A DNA stretch of 64,000 nt from JAEYKI01 sp036679405 (lineage in GTDB: Bacteria > Bacillota > Clostridia > Christensenellales > Christensenellaceae). Under the pieces are notes generated by a model. It saw only the letters and a program-made list of their open reading frames with translations, did not search any database and was not told the DNA's origin. Both the position numbers and the translations under genes were made by a program. Below, in pieces: positions 51,905 to 60,653 of this stretch (positions are counted from its first letter, which is position 1; each line of letters begins with the position of its first letter). The stretch spans positions 1-64,000 of the forward strand of contig JAVBVZ010000008.1 in the NCBI GenBank assembly GCA_036679405.1, given 5' to 3'.

Positions 51905-53986
51905 TTATTCGATTTTCAAAAACCGCGCATTTACCGAAACAATCACCGTAGAAACAGACATCAGTACGGCTCCCAGCGCAGGGCTTATGACAATCCCCTG
52001 GCTGTACAGAACGCCCGCCGCCAACGGGATGGCCACGGCATTATATGCAGTAGCCCAAAACAGATTCTGAACCATCTTTTTGTAAGTTGCACGTGAAAGT
52101 TTTAAAATATTTATCACATCCAGGGGATTGCTCTTTACAAGGATTACGTCCGCCGTTTCCACGGCGACATCCGTCCCTGCGCCGATCGCGACGCCCACAT
52201 CCGCCTGCGCCAGCGAAGGCGCGTCATTCACCCCGTCCCCCGTCATAGCAACGACCGCACCGCTATTCTGCAATTTTTTTACTTCATTTGCCTTGTCAGC
52301 CGGCAATACTTCAGCCAGGATGCGCTTAATGCCCAGCGCACGTCCCACAAAAGACGCGGCGTTTTGGTTGTCCCCCGTAAGCATCACCGGGTCGACCCCC
52401 ATCTCCAAAAGGGTCTGCACAGCCTTTTGGGCCGTTTCCCGCAGACGGTCCGCAAGCGCGATCACACCCAGCACTGTTTTGTCTGCCAAAACAAAAACCA
52501 CCGTTTTCCCCTGCTCAGCCAGCCTGCCGTACTCTTCCTCGTCAAATCCGATCCCTTTCTCTCTTAAATACCCGGGGCTGACCACCGCAACATCGCGGCC
52601 GTCCACTTCGGCATGCATACCCTTGCCCGTAATGCTTTGCGCGTCCCGCGCATGTAAATGCTCTATTTTGGATTTTTCTCCTTCTTCTACGATCGCCCGG
52701 GCGATCGGATGGGCGGAATCTTTTTCCACCGCATATGCAACGGAAAGAATCTCTTGCCTCCCGGCGCCTTTCTCCAGAATATCGGCCACGCCGAATGTTC
52801 CGGCAGTCAGCGTTCCCGTTTTATCAAACACCACCGTATCTACCTTCCGCGCTTTTTCAAAAGCCGCCCGGTTGCGGATCAAAAGCCCTTTTTGCGCCGC
52901 AATGCTGGTGGAAACGGCCGTTACCAGCGGAATGGCCAGTCCCAGTGCATGCGGGCAGGATATAACCATTACCGTAACCGCACGTTCTATGGCAAAACTG
53001 AATTCCTGGCCCGCGCCCAGCCACACGCCAAAAGTCAGGGAACCTGCCCCGGCCGAAATATAAAACAGCCACTTTGCGGCCGTATCCGCCAGCCGCTGCG
53101 ACCGGGACTTGGAGGCTTGCGCGTCCCGTACCAATCGGATCACCTGAGACAAGAAAGTGTCTTCCCCCACCTTGTCCACACGGAAACGCAATGCGCCTTC
53201 TCCGTTCACGCCCCCGCCGATCACGGTGTCTCCCTTCTTTTTGGAAACCGGCGCTGATTCACCCGTCAGCATGGCCTCGTTCACCGAAGACGTTCCCTCA
53301 ATAACCGTGCCGTCAATAGGAACTTTCTCTCCCGGTTTCACCAAAACGGTATCCCCCTCCTGAAGGCTGTCCACCGGAACATCTCTGACCGCACCTTCCC
53401 GGCCGACCAGATGCGCCTCTTCCGGCATCAGGGCAGCCAGGGAAGAAAGTGCTTTGGAGGCCCCCATTACCGAACGCATTTCAATCCAGTGGCCCAGAAG
53501 CATAATCACAATCAGCGTGGCAAGCTCCCAGAAAAAATCTTTTCCCTGGGAAGTGAACACTGCAAAGCTGCTGTAAATATACGCTACGAATATTGCAAGC
53601 GAGATCAGCATCATCATGGCGGGCGACTTCTTTTTAAGCTCATCCGCCGCGCCGGTAATAAAAGGCTTGCCCCCGTATATGAAAAGCACGGTTGCAAGCG
53701 CAAATAAAATATATGAGTCTCCTGTAAAACGCCAGTCGACCCCCATAAAAGACTGGATCATGGGAGAGAGCAGCAAAATAGGCACCATTAACACCAGCGA
53801 CACAAAAAAACGCTTTTTGAAATCACGCACCATCATTTCATGATGATCGTGTCCTCCCGCACCGTGCTGCGCATGTCCGCCGCTTTGCATTCCGTGTCCT
53901 TCATGCGCCCGGGGGGCGTTGCCTGCATCCATATGTGCATGCCCCTCCATGCCGCCGGCTTGTTTGTTGCCGTTCATATGATCCAT
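51905..53986 (-). CDS. copB: CopB-type copper-translocating P1B ATPase
   Basis: A 693-residue heavy-metal pump with a His/Met-rich N-terminus (about 1-52) and eight membrane helices. The translocation motif is CPH in SCPHALGLAIPL (about 345), phosphorylation DKTGTLTAG (about 389-397) and hinge TGDGVNDAPS (about 591-600). CPH rather than CPC marks the CopB group, thought to export Cu(II) or Ag. ATG follows GGGGAGG. A perfect inverted repeat lies just before the ribosome site and could be an operator. Confidence 0.92.
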   Translation of the reverse strand: MDHMNGNKQAGGMEGHAHMDAGNAPRAHEGHGMQSGGHAQHGAGGHDHHEMMVRDFKKRFFVSLVLMVPILLLSPMIQSFMGVDWRFTGDSYILFALATVLFIYGGKPFITGAADELKKKSPAMMMLISLAIFVAYIYSSFAVFTSQGKDFFWELATLIVIMLLGHWIEMRSVMGASKALSSLAALMPEEAHLVGREGAVRDVPVDSLQEGDTVLVKPGEKVPIDGTVIEGTSSVNEAMLTGESAPVSKKKGDTVIGGGVNGEGALRFRVDKVGEDTFLSQVIRLVRDAQASKSRSQRLADTAAKWLFYISAGAGSLTFGVWLGAGQEFSFAIERAVTVMVISCPHALGLAIPLVTAVSTSIAAQKGLLIRNRAAFEKARKVDTVVFDKTGTLTAGTFGVADILEKGAGRQEILSVAYAVEKDSAHPIARAIVEEGEKSKIEHLHARDAQSITGKGMHAEVDGRDVAVVSPGYLREKGIGFDEEEYGRLAEQGKTVVFVLADKTVLGVIALADRLRETAQKAVQTLLEMGVDPVMLTGDNQNAASFVGRALGIKRILAEVLPADKANEVKKLQNSGAVVAMTGDGVNDAPSLAQADVGVAIGAGTDVAVETADVILVKSNPLDVINILKLSRATYKKMVQNLFWATAYNAVAIPLAAGVLYSQGIVISPALGAVLMSVSTVIVSVNARFLKIE

Positions 53987-54000
53987 ATGTGCCTCCCCTG

Positions 54001-54027
54001 TATAAAGATATATTTTTTATCTTTATA
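54001..54027. promoter_or_regulatory. perfect 10-bp inverted repeat upstream of copB
   Basis: TATAAAGATA (54001-54010) and TATCTTTATA (54018-54027) are separated by seven bases, ending 15 bases before the copB start codon. It may be an operator for a metal regulator or an mRNA hairpin over the ribosome site. It does not match the CopY box. Confidence 0.5.
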
Positions 54028-54052
54028 AACAGAAATTGTGCTTTATAAAAAT

Positions 54053-54077
54053 AAAAAAGGCCGTTTAGGCCTTTTTT
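54053..54077 (-). terminator. terminator between the DUF2680 gene and copB
   Basis: AAAAAAGGCC pairs with GGCCTTTTTT around five bases; on the minus strand it follows the DUF2680 gene. Confidence 0.85.
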
Positions 54078-54147
54078 ATTTTCCTTAAACACTCTTTTGC
54101 AAACCGCCGGACCGTTTTTTCCGTTCGGGACTTCTTATAATGGCAGT

Positions 54148-54531
54148 TTAATCATAAAACCCCATGCAATGTCCCCGGCCCGGATAGCCGGTTATTCCAA
54201 GGCCGTCCGGTTCGTCGTCCGACGCTTCATCCGCGCGCAGCGCCGGACAGTAATCCATCATTTCTTCTATGTTTTCTTGCAGCCTGTCCGCTTCCTGCCG
54301 GGAAATGGTCCCGTCGGCCACCTTTTCATTTAAAATTTCTTCCATCCGGGACAGACGCTCTTCCCTGAACTGTTTGAGCGCATCCAGGGTTTGTTCCCGT
54401 TCTTCCCAAGCCAGGGTCGCCCGGTTGCCGTAATTTGTGCCCCTGCCCGGCACGGGGCCTGCAAAAGCAACCGTTACGCCGGCCGCCGCAACCGCCACGG
54501 CTAAAATTACCGCAAATATGATTTTTTTCAT
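54148..54531 (-). CDS. exported DUF2680-like protein
   Basis: A 127-residue exported protein with a signal peptide ending AFAG (about 22-25), a helical charged domain with GTISRQEADRLQENI (about 79-93), and a Gly/His/Cys tail (RGHCMGFYD). The pattern fits the DUF2680 family of small exported proteins often found near metal-stress two-component systems. The tail His and Cys could bind copper. Transcribed away from the two-component genes. Confidence 0.7.
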   Translation of the reverse strand: MKKIIFAVILAVAVAAAGVTVAFAGPVPGRGTNYGNRATLAWEEREQTLDALKQFREERLSRMEEILNEKVADGTISRQEADRLQENIEEMMDYCPALRADEASDDEPDGLGITGYPGRGHCMGFYD

Positions 54532-54695
54532 GTTTCATCCATCCTTTCGAACTTTATAACAATTTATATAATTTTCTTATCCCGTATCTTTATGATATGG
54601 AACAATTGTTATCGATTTGTTAGGATTTTCCGAAAGATTCTTTAAAATCTGTTTTCCTTCAAACCAGGATGGTATAATACGATTGGAGGCACCAA

Positions 54696-55382
54696 ATGGT
54701 TCATATTTTATTAGTGGACGATGATCCGAGGATCCGTTCCATCATACGCGAATACGCACAGACGGAAGAATGGGACTTTACCGAAGCCAAAGATGGCGGC
54801 GAAGCTCTTTCTGTGCTTTCAGACGGATCTTTTGACCTTGTTGTTTTAGATGTTATGATGCCCAAAACAGACGGCTGGCAGGTTTTAAAACATTTGCGCA
54901 AAACCAGTGCGGTCCCCGTTATCATGCTGACGGCCCGCGTGGAAGAATACGACCGCCTTTTGGGGTTTGATTTGGGCGTGGACGATTATGTAAGCAAGCC
55001 GTTCAGCCCAAGGGAACTGATTGCACGGATCAAGGCGCTGCTGAAACGCTCCGGAAACACGCAAAACGAACCTTCGTTTTTGGATTTTGGCGGCCTCGCC
55101 ATCAATTTCAGCGCCCATTCGGTACAACTGGACGGTACAAATATCTCCCTCACCCCCAAAGAATATGACCTGCTTGCTTTTCTTTCTTCCCACCCCGGAA
55201 ACGTTTTTACCCGCGACCAGCTTTTAAACCATATCTGGGGATATGACTATTATGGCGACGCGCGCACAGTAGACACCCATATACGAACGCTCAGGGAAAA
55301 GCTGGGGCCGTATCACAGGTTTATTACCACAGTGTGGGGGACGGGGTACCGTTTTGACACGGAAGGAAATCAATCTTTATGA
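54696..55382 (+). CDS. OmpR/PhoB-family response regulator
   Basis: A 228-residue regulator with a receiver domain (acidic pocket DDD at about 8-10, phospho-Asp in VVLDVMMP at about 52, Lys in VSKPFSP at about 104) and a winged-helix DNA-binding domain (about 130-225, VDTHIRTLREKLG). ATG has GGAGG upstream. Overlaps the kinase gene by four bases (ATGA). Neighbouring copB and the SHOCT gene suggest a metal- or envelope-stress signal. Confidence 0.93.
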   Translation: MVHILLVDDDPRIRSIIREYAQTEEWDFTEAKDGGEALSVLSDGSFDLVVLDVMMPKTDGWQVLKHLRKTSAVPVIMLTARVEEYDRLLGFDLGVDDYVSKPFSPRELIARIKALLKRSGNTQNEPSFLDFGGLAINFSAHSVQLDGTNISLTPKEYDLLAFLSSHPGNVFTRDQLLNHIWGYDYYGDARTVDTHIRTLREKLGPYHRFITTVWGTGYRFDTEGNQSL

Positions 55383-56710
55383 AAATAGGCGGCAAATTAT
55401 TTATCGGTTTTTTGTGTATGGCCGCGCTGACCATCGGCCTGCTCTGGCTTATTCAGGCCGGTATATTAAAAGACAGCTATGTAAACGAAAGGGTGCGGAC
55501 GGTCCAAGGCGCTCTAAAACAGGCTTCTTCGGCAGAAAGCCTGGATTTTTCCGCTATGGAAGAAGATCTGAATGCCTACTTCCTTTTGATGGATGCGGAC
55601 GGAGGGGTAGAATACAGTTCGGAAAACATGCCCATGTCCGGCATGATCGCGCGCCAATGCAGAATGATGGCGCCGGGTTTAGACGGTTCTTTTGAGCGGT
55701 TTTCGGCCATGGGCGGCAGCGAACAATATGCGCTGGTCGGCTACCCTCTGATCTCGGGCGGCACTCTCTTTGCCGTTTTCTCCCTGACCGATCTTCAAAA
55801 TGCAGCCGACCTTCTTATGCGGCAGCTTTGGATTGTAACTGCGGCCCTGATCGGTTTTTCCGTTTTTCTGGCTATTCTTCTTTCCCGCAAATTTTCCCGT
55901 CCCATACGCGAGGTGACCCGCGCCGCACGGGAGCTTGCTTCGGGCCGTCTGGACGTTCACCTGTCTGTCCCTGTCCGTTCCAAAGACGAGATCGGCCAGC
56001 TTATCTGTGCGCTAAACGACCTCAGCAAACAACTTAAGATAACGGATAATCTGCGCAAAGAACTGATTGCCAATGTCTCGCACGAACTGCGCACCCCTCT
56101 TTCCGTAATTCAGGGGTACGCCGAGACTGTACGCGACGTTACCTGGCCCGACGCCGACAAACGCACCGACCAGCTCACCACCATTGCCGAAGAAGCAGAA
56201 AGGCTCAGCCGGATCGTTGCGGATATTTTGGACTATTCGAGATTGCAGGCAGGCGAAGAAAAAATATCTCCCACTGAATTTGAAGCATCACCGGTTATTT
56301 TGAAAATCATTAAATTAAACGAGCCGGACGCAGCGGCAAAAAACGTATCCATCACGCTGAGCGCCCCGGACATCAAAGTCCGTTTTGATAAAAACAGGTT
56401 CAGCCAGGTCATAATGAACCTTCTTGCTAACGCAGTCAGCTATGCAAAAGAAGGCTCTGAGATCCTTATTGAAGTAAAAGAAACAGGCGGATCGGCAAAG
56501 ATCTCCGTTCAAAACGAAGGAGAGGATATTTCAGACGACGAACTGGACCGCATTTGGGACAGGTATTACCGCGGGTCCGCTGCAAATACGCCGGGCACGG
56601 GTTTTGGACTCTCCATTGTAAAAGGGATCATGGATATACACCAGTCCGCTTACGGCGTTCAAAGCGAGAACGGAAGCACCGTGTTTTGGTTTATGACGCA
56701 AAAAACATAA
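55379..56710 (+). CDS. membrane sensor histidine kinase
   Basis: A 443-residue kinase with two membrane helices (about 5-28 and 150-172) flanking an extracytoplasmic sensor of about 120 residues, which has a Met-rich stretch (SENMPMSGMIARQCRMMAPG, about 82-101). HAMP follows (about 173-225), then the H-box NVSHELRTPLS (about 235-245), N-box NLLANAVSYA and G-box GTGFGLSIVKG. The Met-rich sensor segment could bind copper or silver, consistent with copB nearby; this is inference. Confidence 0.93.
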   Translation: MKIGGKLFIGFLCMAALTIGLLWLIQAGILKDSYVNERVRTVQGALKQASSAESLDFSAMEEDLNAYFLLMDADGGVEYSSENMPMSGMIARQCRMMAPGLDGSFERFSAMGGSEQYALVGYPLISGGTLFAVFSLTDLQNAADLLMRQLWIVTAALIGFSVFLAILLSRKFSRPIREVTRAARELASGRLDVHLSVPVRSKDEIGQLICALNDLSKQLKITDNLRKELIANVSHELRTPLSVIQGYAETVRDVTWPDADKRTDQLTTIAEEAERLSRIVADILDYSRLQAGEEKISPTEFEASPVILKIIKLNEPDAAAKNVSITLSAPDIKVRFDKNRFSQVIMNLLANAVSYAKEGSEILIEVKETGGSAKISVQNEGEDISDDELDRIWDRYYRGSAANTPGTGFGLSIVKGIMDIHQSAYGVQSENGSTVFWFMTQKT

Positions 56711-56808
56711 ACCTTCAAAAAATGTTCGTAAATCCTTAACAAAGTTCTAACATCTCGGTGTTACCCTTTATGTAGACAAAAAACATTTTGGAAAGGGACC
56801 TTAAAATA

Positions 56809-57090
56809 ATGATGCATTATTTTTACGGACAGCATTTCGCCTATCCCATGATGGGCTTTGGAGGTGGATGGATTTTGTGGATCCTCGGTGCGCTTTTGAT
56901 CGCTTTGGTAGTCTTTGTGATCGTGCGCATGGCAAACGGCCATGGGCACAGCGAATCCTGCCATGCGGAAGAAGCTCCTTCGGGCAAAGAACTTGAAAAA
57001 TCGGTGGCGCTTCGTATTTTAGATGAACGTTACGCCAAAGGTGAGATTACAGACGAAGAGTATAAAACAAAAAAAATGAATCTGTTATAA
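56809..57090 (+). CDS. small membrane SHOCT-domain protein
   Basis: A 93-residue protein with a Tyr/Phe/Gly-rich N-terminus, one transmembrane helix (about 19-42), a His-containing linker (GHGHSESCHAE) and a C-terminal SHOCT motif (RILDERYAKGEITDEEYKTKK, with Ile-Leu-Asp-Glu-Arg-Tyr at about 69-74). Likely made with the two-component genes, 100 bases after the kinase. His/Cys in the linker may bind metal. Starting at 56812 is equally possible. Confidence 0.75.
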   Translation: MMHYFYGQHFAYPMMGFGGGWILWILGALLIALVVFVIVRMANGHGHSESCHAEEAPSGKELEKSVALRILDERYAKGEITDEEYKTKKMNLL

Positions 57091-57114
57091 AAAACAGATC
57101 CGGATCAAGGTCTC

Positions 57115-57148
57115 AAAAAGCCGCCTTCCCCCCTTTGGGCGGCTTTTT
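57115..57148. terminator. bidirectional terminator
   Basis: AAAAAGCCGCC pairs with GGCGGCTTTTT; T-runs occur on both strands, serving the SHOCT gene and the convergent ribBA-like gene. Confidence 0.85.
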
Positions 57149-57201
57149 GCTTGTCAAATTTTCTAACTGCCGTTCCAACGTTTAAAGGACATGATGCATG
57201 C

Positions 57202-58359
57202 CTAGTCGCTCAGCATATGCCCCATTTTTTCTTTTTTTGTTTTCAGATAAAACGCATCCACTTCATTGGGCCTGATTTCAATGGGAACCCGCTTGCGGAT
57301 ATCCAGCCCGAAGGCTGAAAGCTCATAGATTTTAAGGGGATTGTTGGTCAGCAGGCGCAGTGTTTTTGCACCCAGATCCCGCAGGATCTGCGCGCCGATA
57401 AAATATTCCCGCTCGTCTTCCGCAAAACCCAGCGCCAGATTGGCCTGCACGGTATCCATGCCATCATCCTGCAAAGCATAAGCCTTCAGCTTATTCATAA
57501 GGCCGATACCCCGCCCTTCCTGACGCATGTATAGCAGGATTCCCCGCCCTTCTTCTTCAATGCGGCAAAGCGCGGAGGACAGCTGGTCGCCGCAGTCACA
57601 CCTGAGCGAGCCGAATGTTTCCCCGGTCAGGCATTCCGAATGCACCCGGCATAAAAGATTTTCACCGTCGCCCACATCGCCTTTCACCAAGGCCACGTGA
57701 TGCTCGCCGTTTAAAAGATTGATATATCCGTACGCCCTGAAATTTCCGTATTTGGTAGGCATTTTAGCCGCCGTCATCCGGCAAACCAGGACTTCGCTTG
57801 TTTTGCGGTATTTTTTTAAATCTTCCATCGGGACGGCATGAAGACCGCCTTGTTTTAAAAGGGCCTCTTTCCCCTCCCTCGCGCCGCACATAAGGCCGCA
57901 TTCGCCCAGGCCGGCCAGTCTCAAAAGATCCACCGCCGCTTCTGCAAATCCGTCCGTTCCGAGCACGCCGTTTTTATCAGCCACGACCGGCGCCAGATGC
58001 CCCGGCCGCACAAAATCATGCGGTTTCGCGCCTCTTTGCGCGCATTTTTGGGCCGTCAGGGCAATCCCGGCAGGCGATGCCGGATCTTCGCTTCCCGCAA
58101 AATCAAGCGTTACATCAAGATCCTTATCCTCGCCGCAGACATCTTTAGCAAGGGGCTTTGGAATCTTGAGCGAGCAGGCCAGGTCTTCGCCTATGGGCAT
58201 ATATATTCCCGCCCGGTCTCCGTTTGCCTCCATAAACCGGATTATTTCTTCTTTTGCGCCCTGTGCCGCGCAGACCAAAGCGGCGCCCCTGTCTCCGCCG
58301 TCTATCAAAATAATTTTTCCCGCTTTTAAATCCAAAAATGCATTTTTGACTGTATCCAT
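57202..58359 (-). CDS. RibBA-like protein with intact GTP cyclohydrolase II and degenerate DHBP synthase
   Basis: A 385-residue two-domain protein. The C-terminal half (about 190-385) has the GTP cyclohydrolase II zinc motif HSECLTGETFGSLRCDCG (about 236-253) and RQEGRGIGL (about 274-282), and should open GTP in riboflavin synthesis. The N-terminal DHBP-synthase half has lost key residues: the DDEDRExEGD metal motif reads DGGDRGAAL, TGISAxDRA reads AGIALTAQK, and GHTEA reads GFAEA, while RPGH is kept. It stands alone, outside a rib operon. It may be a dedicated cyclohydrolase, perhaps for another deazapurine- or flavin-type product. Confidence 0.85.
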   Translation of the reverse strand: MDTVKNAFLDLKAGKIILIDGGDRGAALVCAAQGAKEEIIRFMEANGDRAGIYMPIGEDLACSLKIPKPLAKDVCGEDKDLDVTLDFAGSEDPASPAGIALTAQKCAQRGAKPHDFVRPGHLAPVVADKNGVLGTDGFAEAAVDLLRLAGLGECGLMCGAREGKEALLKQGGLHAVPMEDLKKYRKTSEVLVCRMTAAKMPTKYGNFRAYGYINLLNGEHHVALVKGDVGDGENLLCRVHSECLTGETFGSLRCDCGDQLSSALCRIEEEGRGILLYMRQEGRGIGLMNKLKAYALQDDGMDTVQANLALGFAEDEREYFIGAQILRDLGAKTLRLLTNNPLKIYELSAFGLDIRKRVPIEIRPNEVDAFYLKTKKEKMGHMLSD

Positions 58360-58422
58360 ATTTTTATATACGCTCCTGTTGCTGTATTATGAAGTATTTT
58401 TTTAATTATACCATGATTTTTT

Positions 58423-59283
58423 TTATTTTCTTTCCCGGAATTTTGCAGGCGGGACGCCCTTTTGTTTTTTGAAATTCCGTATAAAGGAATTGACCGATCC
58501 AAACCCCACCTTCTCTGCAACTTCATGTACGCGCAGGTCGCTCTCACACAGCAGGTCTGCCGCCCGATTGATCCGCACGATATTCAAATATTCATGCGGA
58601 GAATACCCCGTATATTTTTTAAAAATGCGAATCAGATGATACGGGCTCAGATGCAAAAAGCGTCCCATATCTTCCACGCTGATATTGTGCTGATAATTGA
58701 GATGGATAAACGCATCCGCTTCCCGGATCAGCTTTTGTGCGCCGGTTCCGGGCGGCGTATCCGCGCAAGCGGATTTGGCCATACCCGTCAGCAGGCCGGT
58801 GATCGCGAGGCATATTTCCATGCTGGCCACCGGTGAATACGCCATTGAGCGGTCAATAATGCGCTGCATCTGCCGCTCGGTTTCCTCGGCGTTTTGCATT
58901 TGCACAACGGCTGCCGCCTCCCCGCCGCGGATCGCGTCAAAATATGCCGGGCAGCCCTGCCCGCCGAACCGCACAAAATAAGATTCCCAGTTCTCCCCGT
59001 CCGTTTGGTACCGGTTGGACGTATGCATACAATCCAGCAGCATCATACTGCCCGCCTCCAGGGCAAAGCGCTTTCCGCCGACTTCCAGTACGCCCCTGCC
59101 CGCCACCGTATAAGTCATCACATATCCTTCCAGGACCCGGTTGATGGTATAGTAATCCGCGTTTGCATAATAATGCCCCGCACAATACGAAAAAAACGGA
59201 AGCGTCTTGGTTATTTTATTGTTTGAAGTGATCACGCTGCAGGATTCTTCTCTGATATCCAGTTTAAATTCGCGGTCAAGCAT
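58423..59283 (-). CDS. AraC-family transcriptional regulator
   Basis: A 286-residue regulator with an N-terminal cupin-like ligand domain (about 35-115) and a C-terminal double helix-turn-helix (about 185-285): SPYHLIRIFKKYTGYSPHEY then RVHEVAEKVGFGSVNSFIRNFKK-like second helix. It is divergent from the uroporphyrinogen-decarboxylase-family gene and probably activates it through the direct repeats at 59376-59415. ATG follows GAGGTGG. Confidence 0.9.
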   Translation of the reverse strand: MLDREFKLDIREESCSVITSNNKITKTLPFFSYCAGHYYANADYYTINRVLEGYVMTYTVAGRGVLEVGGKRFALEAGSMMLLDCMHTSNRYQTDGENWESYFVRFGGQGCPAYFDAIRGGEAAAVVQMQNAEETERQMQRIIDRSMAYSPVASMEICLAITGLLTGMAKSACADTPPGTGAQKLIREADAFIHLNYQHNISVEDMGRFLHLSPYHLIRIFKKYTGYSPHEYLNIVRINRAADLLCESDLRVHEVAEKVGFGSVNSFIRNFKKQKGVPPAKFRERK

Positions 59284-59375
59284 ATACCCACCTCTGCTTT
59301 TTGCGCTTTTGTTTATTATATCATCCTTCCCGCACCCTGTTCAACGAATGGGCCTTCACTTTCCTCTTTTCTGCA

Positions 59376-59415
59376 TTTTGTCAATTTATGCACACTTTTA
59401 GTCAATATTTAATGA
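59376..59415. promoter_or_regulatory. direct repeats, candidate AraC-type operator
   Basis: GTCAATTTA starting at 59380 and GTCAATATTTA at 59401 are in the same orientation, 21 bases apart (two helical turns), in the divergent intergenic region. AraC-family proteins bind exactly this type of spaced direct repeat. The rest of the 59284-59475 gap shows no gene. Confidence 0.5.
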
Positions 59416-59475
59416 TGAAAGCTTCTCTTAGGTGCGTTACACTGACATTGAAAATTATTTTTGGGAGGTATGGCA

Positions 59476-60579
59476 ATGAATTCACGTGAAAGGGTTCTCA
59501 GAGCCTGGAAAATCAAGGAGGGCCTGCCCGACCGCGTTCCGCTGCAATTTGACCTTTGCCGGAGCCTGCAGGATCATTTTGCCGCCAAACTGGGCATCCC
59601 TTCCCGCTACACGAACAATATTTACGAAGACGTCACCTACCGTATCAGCGGCAACGAGGTGCGCCTTGCCATGGGCAGTGACGTTGTGATAACTGGCGCT
59701 TCCGAACGGCTGGGCTTTGAACCCCGGCGTTTTGAAGACGGAACCTGGCTCAACGAGTTCGGCATGAGAATGAAGGAAGGCGACATTTATGTGGAAGTGG
59801 TACAGTACCCGCTGGCCCATGTTGAGAGCGTTTCCGACATAGACGCCTACGAATGGCCGGACCCTTTGGAGGCAAGCCGCTACACGGATGCCGAACACTA
59901 CATCAAAACATACCGGGATGAGTACCTTGTCATCGGCGATATCGAGGTCACTGTCCTCTCTCTGGCACAGCAACTGGTCGGCATGGAAAAACTGCTGCTC
60001 GATATGGCCATGGAAGAAGAATATGTTGAGCCGCTTTTTGCACGGTGCGCAGACTTCCAGACCAAAATAGGCCTGGAGCTCATTCGCCGCGGTGTAGACG
60101 CTATTTGGCTGGGGGACGATTTTGGGTCTCAGACCAGTCTTCTCTTTTCTCCGGATATGTTCCGCCGCATGCTAAAGCCGCATTATGCAAAAATGCTTAA
60201 GACTTTCAAAGAGGCCAATGCGGATGTCATTACCATCCTGCACAGCGACGGCGCCGTTAAGGCCCTTCTTCCCGATATCCGGGAAATGGGGATCGAGGTT
60301 TTCAATCCCGTCCAGCCCGACGTACCGGGGCATACCCCGGAAGAAATCAAAAACGAATTCGGGGATACTTTTGTGTTCTGGGGCGCGATCGACCAGCAGC
60401 ACCTTCTGCCCCTTGGCACGGACGAAGACGTTGCGGCCGACATCAAAAACAAAATCGACGTTCTGGGCCGGGGCGGCGGTTACATGATTGCCCCCGCTCA
60501 TATCCTGCAGCCCGACGTATCGCCCGAGCGGGTTGAATTTTTCATAAAAACCTGCAAAAAGTACGGTTCCTATAAGTAA
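59476..60579 (+). CDS. uroporphyrinogen decarboxylase-family protein
   Basis: A 367-residue protein of the URO-D superfamily, with MNSRERVLRAW start, GDDFGSQTSLLFSPDMFRR (about 215-233), HSDGAV (about 256-261) and a late GGGYMIAPAHILQPDVSPE. This subgroup usually comprises methyltransferases acting on corrinoids (methanol/methylamine or demethylase type) rather than haem enzymes; no corrinoid protein is next to it. ATG 59476 is chosen because GGGAGG lies seven bases upstream. Controlled probably by the divergent AraC regulator. Confidence 0.85.
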   Translation: MNSRERVLRAWKIKEGLPDRVPLQFDLCRSLQDHFAAKLGIPSRYTNNIYEDVTYRISGNEVRLAMGSDVVITGASERLGFEPRRFEDGTWLNEFGMRMKEGDIYVEVVQYPLAHVESVSDIDAYEWPDPLEASRYTDAEHYIKTYRDEYLVIGDIEVTVLSLAQQLVGMEKLLLDMAMEEEYVEPLFARCADFQTKIGLELIRRGVDAIWLGDDFGSQTSLLFSPDMFRRMLKPHYAKMLKTFKEANADVITILHSDGAVKALLPDIREMGIEVFNPVQPDVPGHTPEEIKNEFGDTFVFWGAIDQQHLLPLGTDEDVAADIKNKIDVLGRGGGYMIAPAHILQPDVSPERVEFFIKTCKKYGSYK

Positions 60580-60614
60580 GAAAGCCTCAAAAAACATTTT
60601 AAACGTTCCGCAGT

Positions 60615-60646
60615 AAAAAAGGAAGCTTAGTTAAGCTTCCTTTTTA
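60615..60646. terminator. bidirectional terminator between convergent genes
   Basis: AAAAAGGAAGCTTA pairs with TAAGCTTCCTTTTT around two bases. Confidence 0.9.
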
Positions 60647-60653
60647 TTTCAGT

